64,000 nt of DNA from Alphaproteobacteria bacterium. GTDB taxonomy: Bacteria > Pseudomonadota > Alphaproteobacteria > Elsterales > Elsteraceae. Shown piece by piece: positions 11,787 to 21,502 of the stretch. Where the stretch lies: contig RDXE01000038.1 in NCBI GenBank assembly GCA_004292755.1, positions 1-64,000 on the forward strand, given 5' to 3'. The position numbers and the translations under genes are program-made. The notes under the pieces were generated by a model, which searched no databases, was not told where the DNA came from, and saw nothing but the letters and a program-made list of their open reading frames with translations. Position 1 is the first letter of the stretch. Every line of letters starts with the position of its first letter.

Positions 11787-12605
11787 GTGACCGACTCGGG
11801 CAAGGATCAACCGGGGCGCCAACCGGGGCAGGGCAACGCCTTGCAAGATCGACACGCGCTGGTCACCGGCGGCGGACGCGGCATCGGTCGCGCCATCGCC
11901 GTGATGCTGGCAGCGGAAGGCTGCCGGGTCACGATCACCGGGCGGGATGCCGGGCGGCTGGCGGCTACGCTGCCAAACCTGACTGGCACCGGCCACGGCA
12001 TCGCGGCCAGCGACGTGGCCGACCGCGATGGCTTTCAGGCCGCCCTCACCGCCGCCATGGCGGAACGGGGGCCGATCACCATCCTGGTCAACAATGCGGG
12101 GATCGCGCCCTCGGCCCCGGCCCTCAAGCAATCCCTTGATGGATTTCAGGAGGTGCTGGCCATTGACCTGCTGGCCCCATTCCAGGCAATCCAGACCGTG
12201 GTACCTGGAATGATGTCCCAGGGGTTTGGGCGAATCATCAACGTCGCCTCCACGGCTGGTCTGGTTGGATATCGCTATGTTGCAGCTTATGTCGCGGCCA
12301 AGCATGGCCTGATTGGTCTGACCCGCGCCCTGGCTTTGGAGTTTGCCCGCACCGGAATCACCGTTAATGCCGTCTGTCCCGGCTTCACCGATACCGACTT
12401 GGTGGCAGGGGCCGTCCAGACCATCATAGCCAAAACGGGCCGCGACGCGACGGCTGCACGAGAAGAGCTTGCGCGTGGCAACCCGATGGGGCGACTGATC
12501 GCCCCGGAGGAGGTTGCCGACGCCGTCCGCTGGTTGATCCAACCCGCGGCCCAGTCGGTGACGGGGCAGGCGATTGTAGTCGCCGGGGGCGAGGTGATGC
12601 CATGA
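11787..12605 (+). CDS. SDR-family NAD(P)-dependent oxidoreductase
   Basis: 272 aa short-chain dehydrogenase, probably a 3-hydroxyacyl-CoA dehydrogenase of the operon it opens. The Rossmann motif TGGGRGIG is near residues 30-37, NNAG near 100, and the catalytic Tyr/Lys pair is in YVAAKHG; the C-terminus has [18 protein letters not shown] 11787 follows a strong GGGGGAGGGG stretch and is preferred to an upstream TTG. Its stop overlaps the MarR start by 4 bp. It would oxidise a ring-opened or reduced CoA thioester in the aromatic pathway; this role is inferred from context. Confidence 0.85.
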   Translation: MTDSGKDQPGRQPGQGNALQDRHALVTGGGRGIGRAIAVMLAAEGCRVTITGRDAGRLAATLPNLTGTGHGIAASDVADRDGFQAALTAAMAERGPITILVNNAGIAPSAPALKQSLDGFQEVLAIDLLAPFQAIQTVVPGMMSQGFGRIINVASTAGLVGYRYVAAYVAAKHGLIGLTRALALEFARTGITVNAVCPGFTDTDLVAGAVQTIIAKTGRDATAAREELARGNPMGRLIAPEEVADAVRWLIQPAAQSVTGQAIVVAGGEVMP

Positions 12606-13084
12606 GCGTGGAGCGCGTTGATCGGGAAACACCTGTTGCGCATGATGACAGAATGGACATCAGGCTGTGGTTGCGGCTGCTGACCTGCACAAACTTGATT
12701 GAAGCCCGCATCCGCCGTCGCCTGCGGGATCGCTACGACATCACACTGCCGCGCTTTGACGTGATGGCCCAACTGCACCGCGAGCCCGAAGGCTTGCAGA
12801 TGTCGGAGCTGTCCCGGCGCCTGATGGTCTCCAACGGTAATGTCACGGGCCTGATCGATCGCTTGGTGGCGGAGGGGTTGGTAACCTCGCGGCAGCACCC
12901 AGCCGACAAGCGCTCCCAGATCGTGGCACTGAGCGCTGCCGGACGCGCGCAATTTGAGGCGATGCTGCCAGAACACCAGTCCTGGGTCGCTGAGATCATG
13001 TCCGGCCTGAGCCAGGATCAGATCACCCAGATTTATGACTTGCTCGCCATCGTGAAAGCGGGCGCTGGAGGAAACGATGCCTGA
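12602..13084 (+). CDS. MarR-family transcriptional regulator
   Basis: 160 aa winged-helix regulator. The recognition segment lies in [19 protein letters not shown] and the wing in [16 protein letters not shown], typical of MarR repressors of aromatic catabolism that respond to the acid or its CoA ester. It sits second in the operon, so it is probably autoregulatory. ATG 12602 overlaps the SDR stop by 4 bp; an internal ATG ([10 protein letters not shown]) is possible. The end overlaps the hydratase gene by 8 bp. The operator was not identified. Confidence 0.88.
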   Translation: MSVERVDRETPVAHDDRMDIRLWLRLLTCTNLIEARIRRRLRDRYDITLPRFDVMAQLHREPEGLQMSELSRRLMVSNGNVTGLIDRLVAEGLVTSRQHPADKRSQIVALSAAGRAQFEAMLPEHQSWVAEIMSGLSQDQITQIYDLLAIVKAGAGGNDA

Positions 13085-13889
13085 GGCGGCCAGCCTAACC
13101 CCAACCCATTTCCGTCTGGCGGTCGCCGATCGCGTGGCGACCATCACGCTCGACCGGCCAGAGCGCAAGAACCCCCTCACCTTCGACAGCTATGCGGAGT
13201 TGGTGCAAACCTTTCGCGTCCTGAAAAGCGCGACCGACGTCTCAGCCGTGGTGATCACGGGGGCGGGGGGCAATTTCTGTTCCGGTGGCGACGTGCGAGA
13301 AATCATCGGTCCTTTGACCGAGCAGGCGATGCCGGAGCTGTTGGCGTTCACCCGCATGACCGGCGACTTGATCAAGGCCATGCGCGCCTGCCCGCAGCCG
13401 ATCATCGCGGCGATTGACGGCATCTGTGTCGGTGCTGGCGCCTGCATTGCCATGGCATCCGACATTCGCTTGGGGACCGAAGCCGCCAAGGTTGGTTTTT
13501 TGTTTGTGCGCGTTGGGCTGGCGGGGTGCGATATGGGGGCCTGCGCCATGCTGCCCCGCATCATCGGTCACGGGCGCGCGTCAGAGTTGCTGTACACTGG
13601 CCGCTTGATGCGCGCTGGCGAGGGGTTGGACTGGGGGTTCTACAGCCGCCTCGTCGCCCCCGATCACTTGGCCGCGGAGGCCAGCACCCTGGCGCGGGAG
13701 ATCGCTCACGGCCCGACCTTTGCCCACGCCATGACGAAAACCATGCTGCATCGGGAATGGGCGATGGACCTGGATCAAGCAATCGACGCCGAGGCAGATG
13801 CCCAGGCGATCTGCATGGCCACCGGTGACTTCCGCCGCGCCTATGAGGCGTTCATCGAGAAGCGCACACCTGTGTTTGAAGGCCGATGA
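13077..13889 (+). CDS. Enoyl-CoA hydratase/isomerase family protein
   Basis: 270 aa crotonase-fold enzyme. [13 protein letters not shown], the oxyanion-hole [10 protein letters not shown] and [19 protein letters not shown] are visible. The family hydrates or rearranges enoyl-CoA esters; in this operon it would act on a dearomatised or ring-opened aromatic CoA thioester. It overlaps the MarR gene by 8 bp and the dehydrogenase gene by 4 bp. Exact substrate is inferred only. Confidence 0.9.
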   Translation: MPEAASLTPTHFRLAVADRVATITLDRPERKNPLTFDSYAELVQTFRVLKSATDVSAVVITGAGGNFCSGGDVREIIGPLTEQAMPELLAFTRMTGDLIKAMRACPQPIIAAIDGICVGAGACIAMASDIRLGTEAAKVGFLFVRVGLAGCDMGACAMLPRIIGHGRASELLYTGRLMRAGEGLDWGFYSRLVAPDHLAAEASTLAREIAHGPTFAHAMTKTMLHREWAMDLDQAIDAEADAQAICMATGDFRRAYEAFIEKRTPVFEGR

Positions 13890-15070
13890 CCCCGCCCTCC
13901 CTGACCCAGGCGCGCGACCGCAGCTATCTTCAGTGGCCGTTCCTGGAGGAGCGCCACCGCGCCCTGGCCGACCGCCTGCTGGCGTTCGCCAACACCCTGC
14001 CCCACCAGGAGGTAAGCGAGGCGACCGTTGATGCGGTCACCCGCGGCCATGTCGCCCATCTGGCTGCCGAAGGCTGGCTGACCCATGCCGTGGCAGGCAC
14101 GCATCCCCTGGATGTCCGCAGCTTGTGCTTGATCCGCGAGCACTTGGCCTTTGCCGATGGCCTGGCCGAGTTCGCCTTCGCTATGCAGGGCCTGGGCATG
14201 GGGCCGATCTCGCTGTTCGGCACGGCGGAGCAGAAGGCACGCTGGCTGCCGGAGGTGGTGGCGGGGCGTGCCATCGCGGCCTTCGCGCTGTCGGAAGCAG
14301 CCGCTGGGTCTGATGTCTCCGCCCTCGCCACGCGGGCAGAGCGGGATGGCAATGGCTGGGTGTTGAACGGCAGCAAGACCTGGATTTCAAACGCAGGCAT
14401 TGCTGATGTGTATATCGTGTTTGCCCGTACGGGCGAGGCGCCCGGTGCCAAGGGTCTGTCGGCGTTCCTGGTACCCGCCGACACGCCAGGGTTCAAGGTC
14501 TCCGCCCGCCTGCCGGTGATGGCGCCGCACCCCTTGGGCAGCCTGTTGCTGGAGGATGTGCGCCTGACCGGCGATGCGCTGATCGGCGAGCCGGGGCGCG
14601 GCTTTGCCGTCGCGATGGCAACACTCGATGTGTTCCGGTCCACCGTGGGGGCGGCCGCCCTTGGCTTCGCCCGGCGCGCCCTTGCTGAAACCCTGGTGCA
14701 CACCAAACAGCGCATCCTGTTTGCCAAGCCGCTGGCGGAGCATCAATTGACCCAAGGGCGCTTGGCAGACATGGCCTTGGGGGTCGATCAGGCTGCCCTG
14801 CTGGTCTACCGCGCGGCTTGGACCAAGGACGTGATCGGCGGACGGATCAGCCGCGAGGCATCGATGGCGAAGCTGGGCGCCACCGAGATCGCACACAGCG
14901 TGATCGACAGTGCCGTGCAACTGCATGGCGGCGCGGGCGTGATGGTGGGTGGCGTGCCGGAGCGTCTGTATCGCGAGATCCGCGCGTTGCGCATCTACGA
15001 GGGGGCCAGCGAAGTGCAGAAGCTGATCATCGCCGGCCAAACTCTGGCACCGCTGGAGACCACACCATGA
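13886..15070 (+). CDS. Acyl-CoA dehydrogenase family protein
   Basis: 394 aa FAD enzyme. [15 protein letters not shown] and WISNAG mark the flavin/substrate region, [19 protein letters not shown] the FAD-contact segment, and [16 protein letters not shown] holds the Glu of the usual catalytic position. It likely oxidises a CoA ester formed in the aromatic pathway. Overlaps of 4 bp on both sides show tight coupling within the operon. Confidence 0.9.
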   Translation: MTPPSLTQARDRSYLQWPFLEERHRALADRLLAFANTLPHQEVSEATVDAVTRGHVAHLAAEGWLTHAVAGTHPLDVRSLCLIREHLAFADGLAEFAFAMQGLGMGPISLFGTAEQKARWLPEVVAGRAIAAFALSEAAAGSDVSALATRAERDGNGWVLNGSKTWISNAGIADVYIVFARTGEAPGAKGLSAFLVPADTPGFKVSARLPVMAPHPLGSLLLEDVRLTGDALIGEPGRGFAVAMATLDVFRSTVGAAALGFARRALAETLVHTKQRILFAKPLAEHQLTQGRLADMALGVDQAALLVYRAAWTKDVIGGRISREASMAKLGATEIAHSVIDSAVQLHGGAGVMVGGVPERLYREIRALRIYEGASEVQKLIIAGQTLAPLETTP

Positions 15071-16536
15071 CCCTGCTGGAGCCGCTGGACCTGGGTCCGA
15101 TCCGCGTGCCCAATCGCGTGCTGGTGCCCGCCATGGTCACGCGCCTGTCGGGCGAAGATGGCTTTGTGAATGACAGCATCATCGACCGCTATGTTCGCTA
15201 TGCCACCGGCCATGTCGGCTTGATCGTCGTCGAGGCGACGGCGATTCACCAGTCCAAGTCCGGGCCACTGCTGCGCCTATCCGACGACGCATTCACCCCG
15301 GGCCATGCCGAACTGGTCCGCCGGGTGCGCGATGCCGGACCGTCGAAGATCGTTCCCCAGATCATTCACTTTCTGAAGGTCGCCCGCTCCGGCTGGCGCC
15401 AGACCATCGACAGCCTGAGCCCTGGCGAGATCGATGCCATTGTCACAGATTTCGCCGACGCGGCGGCGCGCGCCCAGGACGCTGGCTATGACGGGGTAGA
15501 GATCCACTCCGCCCATGCCTATACCCTGTCCAGTTTTCTCAGTGCCCGCAATCCACGCCGCGATGGCTATGACGGGCGCACCTTGGAGGGCCGTCTGGCT
15601 CTGTTCGGGCGGGTCTATCACGCCGTCCGCGCGCGGGTCGGGTCGGGGTTCGGGGTTGGGGCGCGCTTCCTGGCCGAGGAGTGCATCAAAGACGGTTACA
15701 CCGTTGAGGATGCCAAGCGCATCGCCCTGCGCATGGCGATGTTGGGGGTGGACTACATCTCGCTGTCGGTCGGCGGCAAGTTCGAGGATGCGGTCCACCG
15801 CGAGGGCCAGCCGCTTTATCCCTACACTGGCTATTCTGGCGACCGCTGCATGCCGGGCGATGCCTATCCGCCGCTGCCGCACGCGCATCTGGCGGCTGCG
15901 ATCAAGCAGTACGTCAACCAGCATGGCTACACGGTGCCGATTGCCTCCGTCGGCAAAATCTCCGATCCCGGCGACGCGGAACGCTTGGTCGCCACGGGTC
16001 AAGCAGACTTGATCGGCATGGCCCGCCAGCTGTTGGCTGACCCGGACTGGGTGAAGAAAGTTGCCCAAAACCGCAGCGACGAGGTGCTGCGGTGCATCTA
16101 CTGCAATGTCTGCAAGCAATTGGACGAGAACTTCAAAGAGGTGCACTGCTTCTTGTGGCCCAAGGGGGCCCGTCAGGCACCAGCCGACCAACCAGGTGCC
16201 CGCCCACCCGACTGGGCGGCCCCGGACGTCACCGTCGAACAGCGCCCTGGGGAGGTGCGCTTGCGCTGGCGGCGGGCGGGCGGTGATGTGGCTGGCTATG
16301 ACGTCTGGCGGTCGGAGGCTGGCGCCCCCTTCGTTGTCGCCGAGGCGGTGAAAGGCACCCAGTTCGTCGACCGGAAGGTCTTGGGTGGGCTGACCTATCG
16401 CTATTTTGTCCGCGCCTATGATGCCGTTGGTCGACAAAGCGCACCAACGGACACGCTGACGGTCGCCGTCCCAGCACCAGTTGCGTTTGACCGCCAGCCA
16501 GTCGCCACTGCGGACGACCTGGGGAGGGGGGAATGA
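15067..16536 (+). CDS. OYE-type NADH:flavin oxidoreductase with Fe-S motif and C-terminal FnIII domain
   Basis: 489 aa. Residues 1 to about 335 form the FMN TIM barrel of old-yellow-enzyme/2,4-dienoyl-CoA-reductase type ([51 protein letters not shown]). A cysteine cluster C343-x2-C346-x2-C349-x11-C361 matches the 4Fe-4S region of the TMADH/dienoyl-CoA reductase class. Instead of the FAD/NAD-binding half that normally follows, residues about 380-470 are a fibronectin type III-like domain ([30 protein letters not shown]). It may be the reductase acting on a hydroxylated aminobenzoyl-CoA or another CoA ester, analogous to the reductase half of 2-aminobenzoyl-CoA monooxygenase/reductase; the monooxygenase half is absent. 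It overlaps both neighbours by 4 bp. Confidence 0.8.
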   Translation: MTLLEPLDLGPIRVPNRVLVPAMVTRLSGEDGFVNDSIIDRYVRYATGHVGLIVVEATAIHQSKSGPLLRLSDDAFTPGHAELVRRVRDAGPSKIVPQIIHFLKVARSGWRQTIDSLSPGEIDAIVTDFADAAARAQDAGYDGVEIHSAHAYTLSSFLSARNPRRDGYDGRTLEGRLALFGRVYHAVRARVGSGFGVGARFLAEECIKDGYTVEDAKRIALRMAMLGVDYISLSVGGKFEDAVHREGQPLYPYTGYSGDRCMPGDAYPPLPHAHLAAAIKQYVNQHGYTVPIASVGKISDPGDAERLVATGQADLIGMARQLLADPDWVKKVAQNRSDEVLRCIYCNVCKQLDENFKEVHCFLWPKGARQAPADQPGARPPDWAAPDVTVEQRPGEVRLRWRRAGGDVAGYDVWRSEAGAPFVVAEAVKGTQFVDRKVLGGLTYRYFVRAYDAVGRQSAPTDTLTVAVPAPVAFDRQPVATADDLGRGE

Positions 16537-18206
16537 GCACACCACGTTTGCCGGGCGCCGGTGCACCCAGCGCCCATGTCGATCACTTTGCCCGGGACCG
16601 CCTGCCACCGCAGGACCTGTGGCCGGTGATGGATTTCTCCACCCTGCCGGCTCTGGCCGCCTATCCGGATCGGCTGAACGCCGCCGATGTGTTCGTGGAT
16701 GAGCGGGTGCGCCAGGGTGATGGCGACCGGCCCTGCTTGTTCTTCAATGAAGAGGTGTGGAGCTACCGGCGGCTGCAGGAAACCATTGATCGCCTGGCCA
16801 AAGTTTTGGTCGGCCACTATGGCATCCGACCCGGCCAACGAGTGCTGCTGCGAGCACCCAACAACCCGATGATGGTGGCTGCGCACTTCGCTGTTTTAAA
16901 GGTTGGCGCGATCTACATCGCGACCATGCCCCTGCTGCGCGCCCGCGAACTCGCCTTCATTGTGGAGGCGTGCGAGATTGACTTGGCCCTGTCCGACATC
17001 AAGCTGGCCGAGGAAATCGTTGCAGCACAGGCGCGCGCACCGGGCCTGACCCGCATTGGCCTGTTCACCGCAACCGGCGCAGGCGATCACCCCGATGCCA
17101 ATCTCGATCGCTTGATGGCGGCCGAGACCCCCGGCTTCCAAGCGGTTGACACCAGCGCGGACGATATTGCCCTGATCGCCTTCACCTCTGGCACCACGGG
17201 CCAGCCCAAGGGGACAGTGCATTTTCATCGCGACATGCTGGCGATTGCAGACTGTTTCCCCCCGCACATTTTCGGCATCCGGCGTGACGATGTCATGGTG
17301 GGCTCGCCGCCGCTGGCCTTCACCTTTGGCCTTGGTGCTCTGGTGCTGTTCCCGATGCGGGTGGGTGCGGCGTCAGTGCTGCTGGAGAAGTTTTCCCCGG
17401 AAATCCTGCTGGAGACAGTCCAGCGCCAACGCTGCACAGCGATCTACACAGCCCCGACGGGCTATCGCCAGATGGCAGATCTGGCTGGACGATTTGATCT
17501 TTCCAGCCTGACGCACTGCGTCTCAGCCGGCGAGCATCTGCCAAAGCCGACCTTCGAGCTGTGGGCCGATCGAACCGGCCTGAAGATCATCGACGGCCTG
17601 GGATCGACCGAGATGCTGCACATCTTCGTGTCCTCCTCTGGCGATGGCATCCGCGTTGGAGCAACTGGACGGGCGATCCCAGGCTATCAAGCCTGCATCC
17701 TGGGCCCCGACGGCCAACCGGTACCCGATGGCGACATCGGGCGCTTGGCCGTGCGCGGCCCGACTGGCTGCCGCTACCTGAACAATCTGGAGCGTCAGCA
17801 GGCCTATGTGCAGCAGGGGTGGAACATCACGGGCGATGTTTATGTCCGCGATTCCGATGGGTACTTTTGGTATCAGGCCCGCAACGATGACATGATCATC
17901 TCGGCTGGGTACAACATCGCTGGCCCCGAGGTTGAAAGCGTGTTGTTGGACCACCCGTTGGTGAAGGAATGCGCCGTCATCGGCGCCCCCGATGCCGACC
18001 GCGGTCAAGTGGTCAAGGCCTTCGTCGTGCTGCGCGACCCCGCCGCCGAGGGCCCTGAAACCGTTGCCCTGCTGCAGGATTGGGTGAAGCGAGAGATCGC
18101 TCCGTTCAAGTACCCGCGGCGCATCGAATTCCGCAGCACCCTGCCGCGCACCGAGACGGGGAAACTGCAACGGTTCCGCTTGCGCGAGGAAGAACGCAGC
18201 ACGTGA
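16533..18206 (+). CDS. Benzoate-CoA ligase family protein (likely 2-aminobenzoate-CoA ligase)
   Basis: 557 aa acyl-adenylate-forming enzyme that activates an aromatic acid with ATP and CoA as the first step of catabolism. The AMP-binding P-loop is FTSGTTGQPKGTVHF; SPPLAFTFGLGALVLFP, LGSTEMLHIFVSS and GYNIAGPEVESVL are family motifs, and the catalytic lysine is in PRTETGKLQRFRL. The N-terminus (FARDRLPPQDLWPVMDF) is typical of the benzoate/2-aminobenzoate subgroup. It is last in the operon and overlaps the OYE gene by 4 bp. The exact acid (anthranilate, salicylate or benzoate) is inferred. Confidence 0.82.
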   Translation: MSTPRLPGAGAPSAHVDHFARDRLPPQDLWPVMDFSTLPALAAYPDRLNAADVFVDERVRQGDGDRPCLFFNEEVWSYRRLQETIDRLAKVLVGHYGIRPGQRVLLRAPNNPMMVAAHFAVLKVGAIYIATMPLLRARELAFIVEACEIDLALSDIKLAEEIVAAQARAPGLTRIGLFTATGAGDHPDANLDRLMAAETPGFQAVDTSADDIALIAFTSGTTGQPKGTVHFHRDMLAIADCFPPHIFGIRRDDVMVGSPPLAFTFGLGALVLFPMRVGAASVLLEKFSPEILLETVQRQRCTAIYTAPTGYRQMADLAGRFDLSSLTHCVSAGEHLPKPTFELWADRTGLKIIDGLGSTEMLHIFVSSSGDGIRVGATGRAIPGYQACILGPDGQPVPDGDIGRLAVRGPTGCRYLNNLERQQAYVQQGWNITGDVYVRDSDGYFWYQARNDDMIISAGYNIAGPEVESVLLDHPLVKECAVIGAPDADRGQVVKAFVVLRDPAAEGPETVALLQDWVKREIAPFKYPRRIEFRSTLPRTETGKLQRFRLREEERST

Positions 18207-18344
18207 TCCCAGCCCCCAACGCCCTGCGTGCATTTCCGCCATTGCCAGAGTGTCATTGAACCAGGATGATAGGCCAGACGCCTATGATCACGTGTGGCGG
18301 GTATCAATGGTTGGCCGTCTAGGCAACAGAGACGTGGAGTGAGG
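18207..18344. promoter_or_regulatory. Intergenic leader with small inverted repeat before the PP2C regulator
   Basis: Between the CoA ligase stop and the response-regulator start. It holds ATAGGC (18269-18274) and GCCTAT (18280-18285) as a 6 bp inverted repeat with a 5 nt spacer, which could be a weak operator or hairpin. No clear -35/-10 pair is seen. Confidence 0.25.
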
Positions 18345-19538
18345 ATGAACCCGGCAATCACCTCCTCCGCCGCGGAAGCGCATTTCCAACGCGGCATCGA
18401 CAGTTGCTATGTCCTGATTGTTGACGACCACCCAGTCAATCGAAAGTTGCTGGACGTCGCCGCTCAACGCCTGGGGGTCGGACGCATCGAGTTTGCATTC
18501 GATGGTATCGAGTGTCTGGAAAAGCTGAGCGCTGGGCCCAAGCCCGACCTGATCTTGCTGGACATCATGATGCCGCGGATGGACGGGTTTGAGACCTGCC
18601 GCAAGCTGCGCGGCGAGTTGGGCATGACCGATGTGCCGGTGATCATCCAAACCGCGCTGTCATCCAGCCAGGATCGGCTGAAATGCTTTGAAGCAGGCGG
18701 CACCGACGTGGTGACCAAGCCGCTGGACCTGCAAGAGTTGGTGGCGCGCATGCGCGTCCACTTGGAAAACCGGCTTATGGTGGAAAGCCTGCGCGCCTTC
18801 CGCCTGCGTCTGGCGCGGGATCTGGATGTTGCCCGGCGCATGCAGCGCTCTGTCCTGCCTGACCCGCAAGCGCTCAGCAAGCACTTCGCCGGTGATGGTG
18901 TCCTGGTGCAGGCGGAGTACACACCGTCCGACGAGGTTGGTGGCGATCTCTGGGCGATGCCCACCTGCGATCCTGGCAAGATCGCCGTGTTCATCTCTGA
19001 CATTTCCGGGCACGGGCTGGTGGCGGCGATCAATGCCTTCCGCCTGCACGGCTTGATCCCGCATCTGGTTGGTTTGACGGAGCGTCCCTCCGATTGGCTG
19101 ACAGCCCTCAACCGCGAAGTAGTCGCTTCGTTCCAGGGGGAGTTGCTGGCAACGGCCTTCTATGCCGTGCTGGACTTGGCGGCAGGCGTGCTGCGCTATG
19201 CCGGTGCTGGGGCGCCGCAGCCACTGTTAGGCCGCCGCCTGCCCGATGGCACGATTGAAATTGAGGAACTGATCTCGCGCGGGTTGATGCTGGGCATCGG
19301 CGAGGACTGGACCTATCTGGAGCATGAGGTGGCAATGCCACCTGGCAGCTTCGTCTTCCTTTATTCGGACTGTTTGATTGAAAGCGGCGAACCGGTGGAC
19401 AGCGAGTTGTTGAAGGCCTGGGTGATCCAGGCCGCCCAAGAAGAGGATCGCGTGGCGGCCATGAAACGGTTGCTGGCAGAGCATTCTGGTCCGCCCTGGA
19501 CCGATGACCTGACAATGATCTGGCTGGAACGGTCATAG
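18345..19538 (+). CDS. Response regulator with PP2C/SpoIIE-type phosphatase output (RsbU-like)
   Basis: 397 aa. Residues about 21-140 are a CheY-like receiver: acidic pair D27/D28, phospho-acceptor D73 in LILLDIMMPRMDGFE, and lysine in VVTKPLD. A helical linker follows, then a SpoIIE/PP2C serine phosphatase domain to the end (VGGDLWAM, FISDISGHGLVAAI, DDLTMIWLE), with the metal-binding Asp residues present. It would dephosphorylate an anti-anti-sigma (STAS) protein when phosphorylated by a histidine kinase. ATG 18345 has GGAGTGAGG ahead. The anti-sigma-type kinase follows 44 bp later. No STAS protein or kinase partner is in the window. Confidence 0.92.
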   Translation: MNPAITSSAAEAHFQRGIDSCYVLIVDDHPVNRKLLDVAAQRLGVGRIEFAFDGIECLEKLSAGPKPDLILLDIMMPRMDGFETCRKLRGELGMTDVPVIIQTALSSSQDRLKCFEAGGTDVVTKPLDLQELVARMRVHLENRLMVESLRAFRLRLARDLDVARRMQRSVLPDPQALSKHFAGDGVLVQAEYTPSDEVGGDLWAMPTCDPGKIAVFISDISGHGLVAAINAFRLHGLIPHLVGLTERPSDWLTALNREVVASFQGELLATAFYAVLDLAAGVLRYAGAGAPQPLLGRRLPDGTIEIEELISRGLMLGIGEDWTYLEHEVAMPPGSFVFLYSDCLIESGEPVDSELLKAWVIQAAQEEDRVAAMKRLLAEHSGPPWTDDLTMIWLERS

Positions 19539-19582
19539 GCGGAACGACCGATGATGACCACCTGCCACAGGGACATCCGCGC

Positions 19583-20311
19583 GTGACCACACCGGCCAAA
19601 CACCATTGGGCGCTGCAAGGGGTTGGCCTTCCCTCGCCAACGTGGGATGCGCTGGATGCGCATGCACGTGCAACGGGACTGTCGCCCCTGCCTCTGGTCC
19701 AGACGCTGCCGCCCTCCGCCCCATCGGCCACCATTCTTGTGGTACCGTCAACGTGGCAGGACGAACTGGGATCGGCTCTGGCTGCAGGCTTTGCCTATGG
19801 AGTGAGTGCTGACCTCCCCGTCAGCTGGATTGATCGCGTGCGGGCCGAGGCTGATCGATCCGGTGCGGTGCTGGGGTGGTGCTTCACCACCCGGCAAATC
19901 CTGGCCCACCGCCAAACCCCCCTGCTGCTGGACCGTTTGGTGGCCGAGGGGGTGATCACCGTCGAGTGTCGCGGGGATGTGGACCTGTTGTTGACCGAGG
20001 CCCTGGCGAATGCCGCCTTGCACGGCAACCTGCGCATCGCCGCCCCCAATGACCCCTACGAGGATGCCTTGGCTGGCCGTGGTGTTGGTGTGTTTGCCAG
20101 CCTTGACGGCGACAGTCTGTGGTGGCGCGTGTGGCAGGAAGGTGACGGCTCGGCCGACGCCATCCAGAAGCTCGACGATCTGTTGGCCGGTCAAACACCG
20201 GATTTGGAGAATCCGGGCGGCCGCGGGCTGTTCATCATCTCACGCCTTGCCCAGGCGGTGCAGTTTGAGGATCACGGGCGATGCCTTGCGATCCGGACCG
20301 CACGCCGCTAG
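19583..20311 (+). CDS. ATP-binding anti-sigma-type protein (GHKL/HATPase_c_2)
   Basis: 242 aa. The C-terminal half has a GHKL ATP-binding fold: N-box LTEALANAALHGN and G-box NPGGRGLFIISRL, as in RsbW/SpoIIAB serine kinases and anti-sigma factors. The first roughly 90 residues are a divergent domain I do not recognise. Downstream of the PP2C response regulator it makes a two-gene partner-switch module that likely tunes a stress or envelope sigma pathway. GTG start at 19583. Its end overlaps the next gene by 31 bp. Confidence 0.82.
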   Translation: MTTPAKHHWALQGVGLPSPTWDALDAHARATGLSPLPLVQTLPPSAPSATILVVPSTWQDELGSALAAGFAYGVSADLPVSWIDRVRAEADRSGAVLGWCFTTRQILAHRQTPLLLDRLVAEGVITVECRGDVDLLLTEALANAALHGNLRIAAPNDPYEDALAGRGVGVFASLDGDSLWWRVWQEGDGSADAIQKLDDLLAGQTPDLENPGGRGLFIISRLAQAVQFEDHGRCLAIRTARR

Positions 20312-20814
20312 TGCCCAGTCGCCGTCTGCTGCTGACGGCTCCCCTGGCGCTGATCCCCAGCCTTGCCACCGCGGCCGGAAGCGAGGCGTGGGTGTGGCTG
20401 ACCAACCCAGCAGGCGATGAGGTGCGCCGGGTGTATCGCCGTGGCACGGCGTGGGATCGCGCCGCCCTTGGCGCCATTGCCGTGATGCTGCGCGATCGCG
20501 GCGCAGCCGAAAGCTTGGTGATCGATCCGCGCCTGATTGAAATCCTGGGTGCGCTGCAAGCAGGCCTTGGCTTTCGTGCACCGTTCTTGGTGACCTCGGG
20601 CTATCGCGCACCGGAAACCAATCGCCGCCTCGAAGGGGCGGCGCAGCGCTCTCTTCACTTGGCAGGTATGGCGGCAGACATCTCGATGGCGGGCACACCA
20701 CCGCGCCGAATCGCTGAGCTTGCCTTGCAGTTGGCTGCCGGTGGCGTGGGCCTGTATCCTTCGGCAGGGTTTGTGCATATCGATTCGGGCGAGGTCCGGC
20801 GATGGACCTCGTGA
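20281..20814 (+). CDS. DUF882/YcbK-like M15 peptidase-fold protein
   Basis: 177 aa exported protein with a Tat-like signal (PSRRLLLTAPLALIPSLATAA). The mature part has the LAS/M15 zinc peptidase pattern: TSGYRAPETNR, SLHLAGMAADI and GVGLYPSAGFVHIDSGEVRRW, supplying His/Asp/His ligands. The family acts on or binds peptidoglycan peptides in the periplasm. ATG 20281 gives a longer signal; a GTG at 20311 overlapping the previous stop is also possible. Confidence 0.85.
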   Translation: MPCDPDRTPLVPSRRLLLTAPLALIPSLATAAGSEAWVWLTNPAGDEVRRVYRRGTAWDRAALGAIAVMLRDRGAAESLVIDPRLIEILGALQAGLGFRAPFLVTSGYRAPETNRRLEGAAQRSLHLAGMAADISMAGTPPRRIAELALQLAAGGVGLYPSAGFVHIDSGEVRRWTS

Positions 20815-20844
20815 GCCCACCGTCTGGATGTGTCGAGCTGAACC

Positions 20845-21492
20845 ATGAAGATCCGTCCGCCCAGCGCCCTTGAGGTTTCCACCCGTCCCGACGCTGCCCG
20901 CAGCGATGCCACGGCTCAACCGGGCAGTTTCCGGTTGTTGGTCGGCAGCCTTGGCGGCAGTGACGCCAAGCCACCGGCAGGTCCTGGTCGGGTGAGCGAT
21001 CAGACGTGGCTGTGGATGCTGCGCGAGCAAGGCGCCAGCGTCGGCGAAGCCAAGCTGGCCAAGGCCGTGACCCGGGAGGGCAACAGCTTCACCATCGCCA
21101 ATGACATGGATTTGAAGCGCGCGCTGGCCCTGCGGGATGACCCCGCGATCGCAGGGCGCCTGGAACGTGCGTTCGCTGCGGCCGATGCCGCACGCATTGA
21201 GGCTGCCCGCCTGCGCTCGGCTGCTGGGCCAGGGTTGGTGGAGGCGCACGCCGCCACGGGTGGCAGCCTGGACACCGCCACGCGCCCGGCAAATCCTGCC
21301 GCAGCAGGCGTTGGCTCGGCAATCCCTGCCCGGCCAGAAGTGGTGCAGGAGATGCCACAGCTCGCCCTCGCCAGCCGCTCGCCGCTGCTCACCCTGCTGG
21401 CCCACGGCATTGGTCAGCCGGAGCGTCAACGACCCAGCTGGGTGGATGGTGATAGCAGCATGCGGTTGAAGCCGCCCGGCGTAACGCTGTAG
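20845..21492 (+). CDS. Hypothetical Ala/Pro-rich protein
   Basis: 215 aa with no signal peptide or membrane helix. The N-terminal half has a compact basic-acidic segment (TWLWMLREQGASVGEAKLAKAV) and a helical stretch with Ala/Arg repeats; the C-terminal half is low-complexity Ala/Pro/Gly. I do not recognise a family. It lies in line with the DUF882 gene before it (30 bp gap) and the FGE-fold gene after it (10 bp gap), so it probably belongs to the same transcript. Confidence 0.55.
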   Translation: MKIRPPSALEVSTRPDAARSDATAQPGSFRLLVGSLGGSDAKPPAGPGRVSDQTWLWMLREQGASVGEAKLAKAVTREGNSFTIANDMDLKRALALRDDPAIAGRLERAFAAADAARIEAARLRSAAGPGLVEAHAATGGSLDTATRPANPAAAGVGSAIPARPEVVQEMPQLALASRSPLLTLLAHGIGQPERQRPSWVDGDSSMRLKPPGVTL

Positions 21493-21502
21493 AGCCGCCG
21501 CG

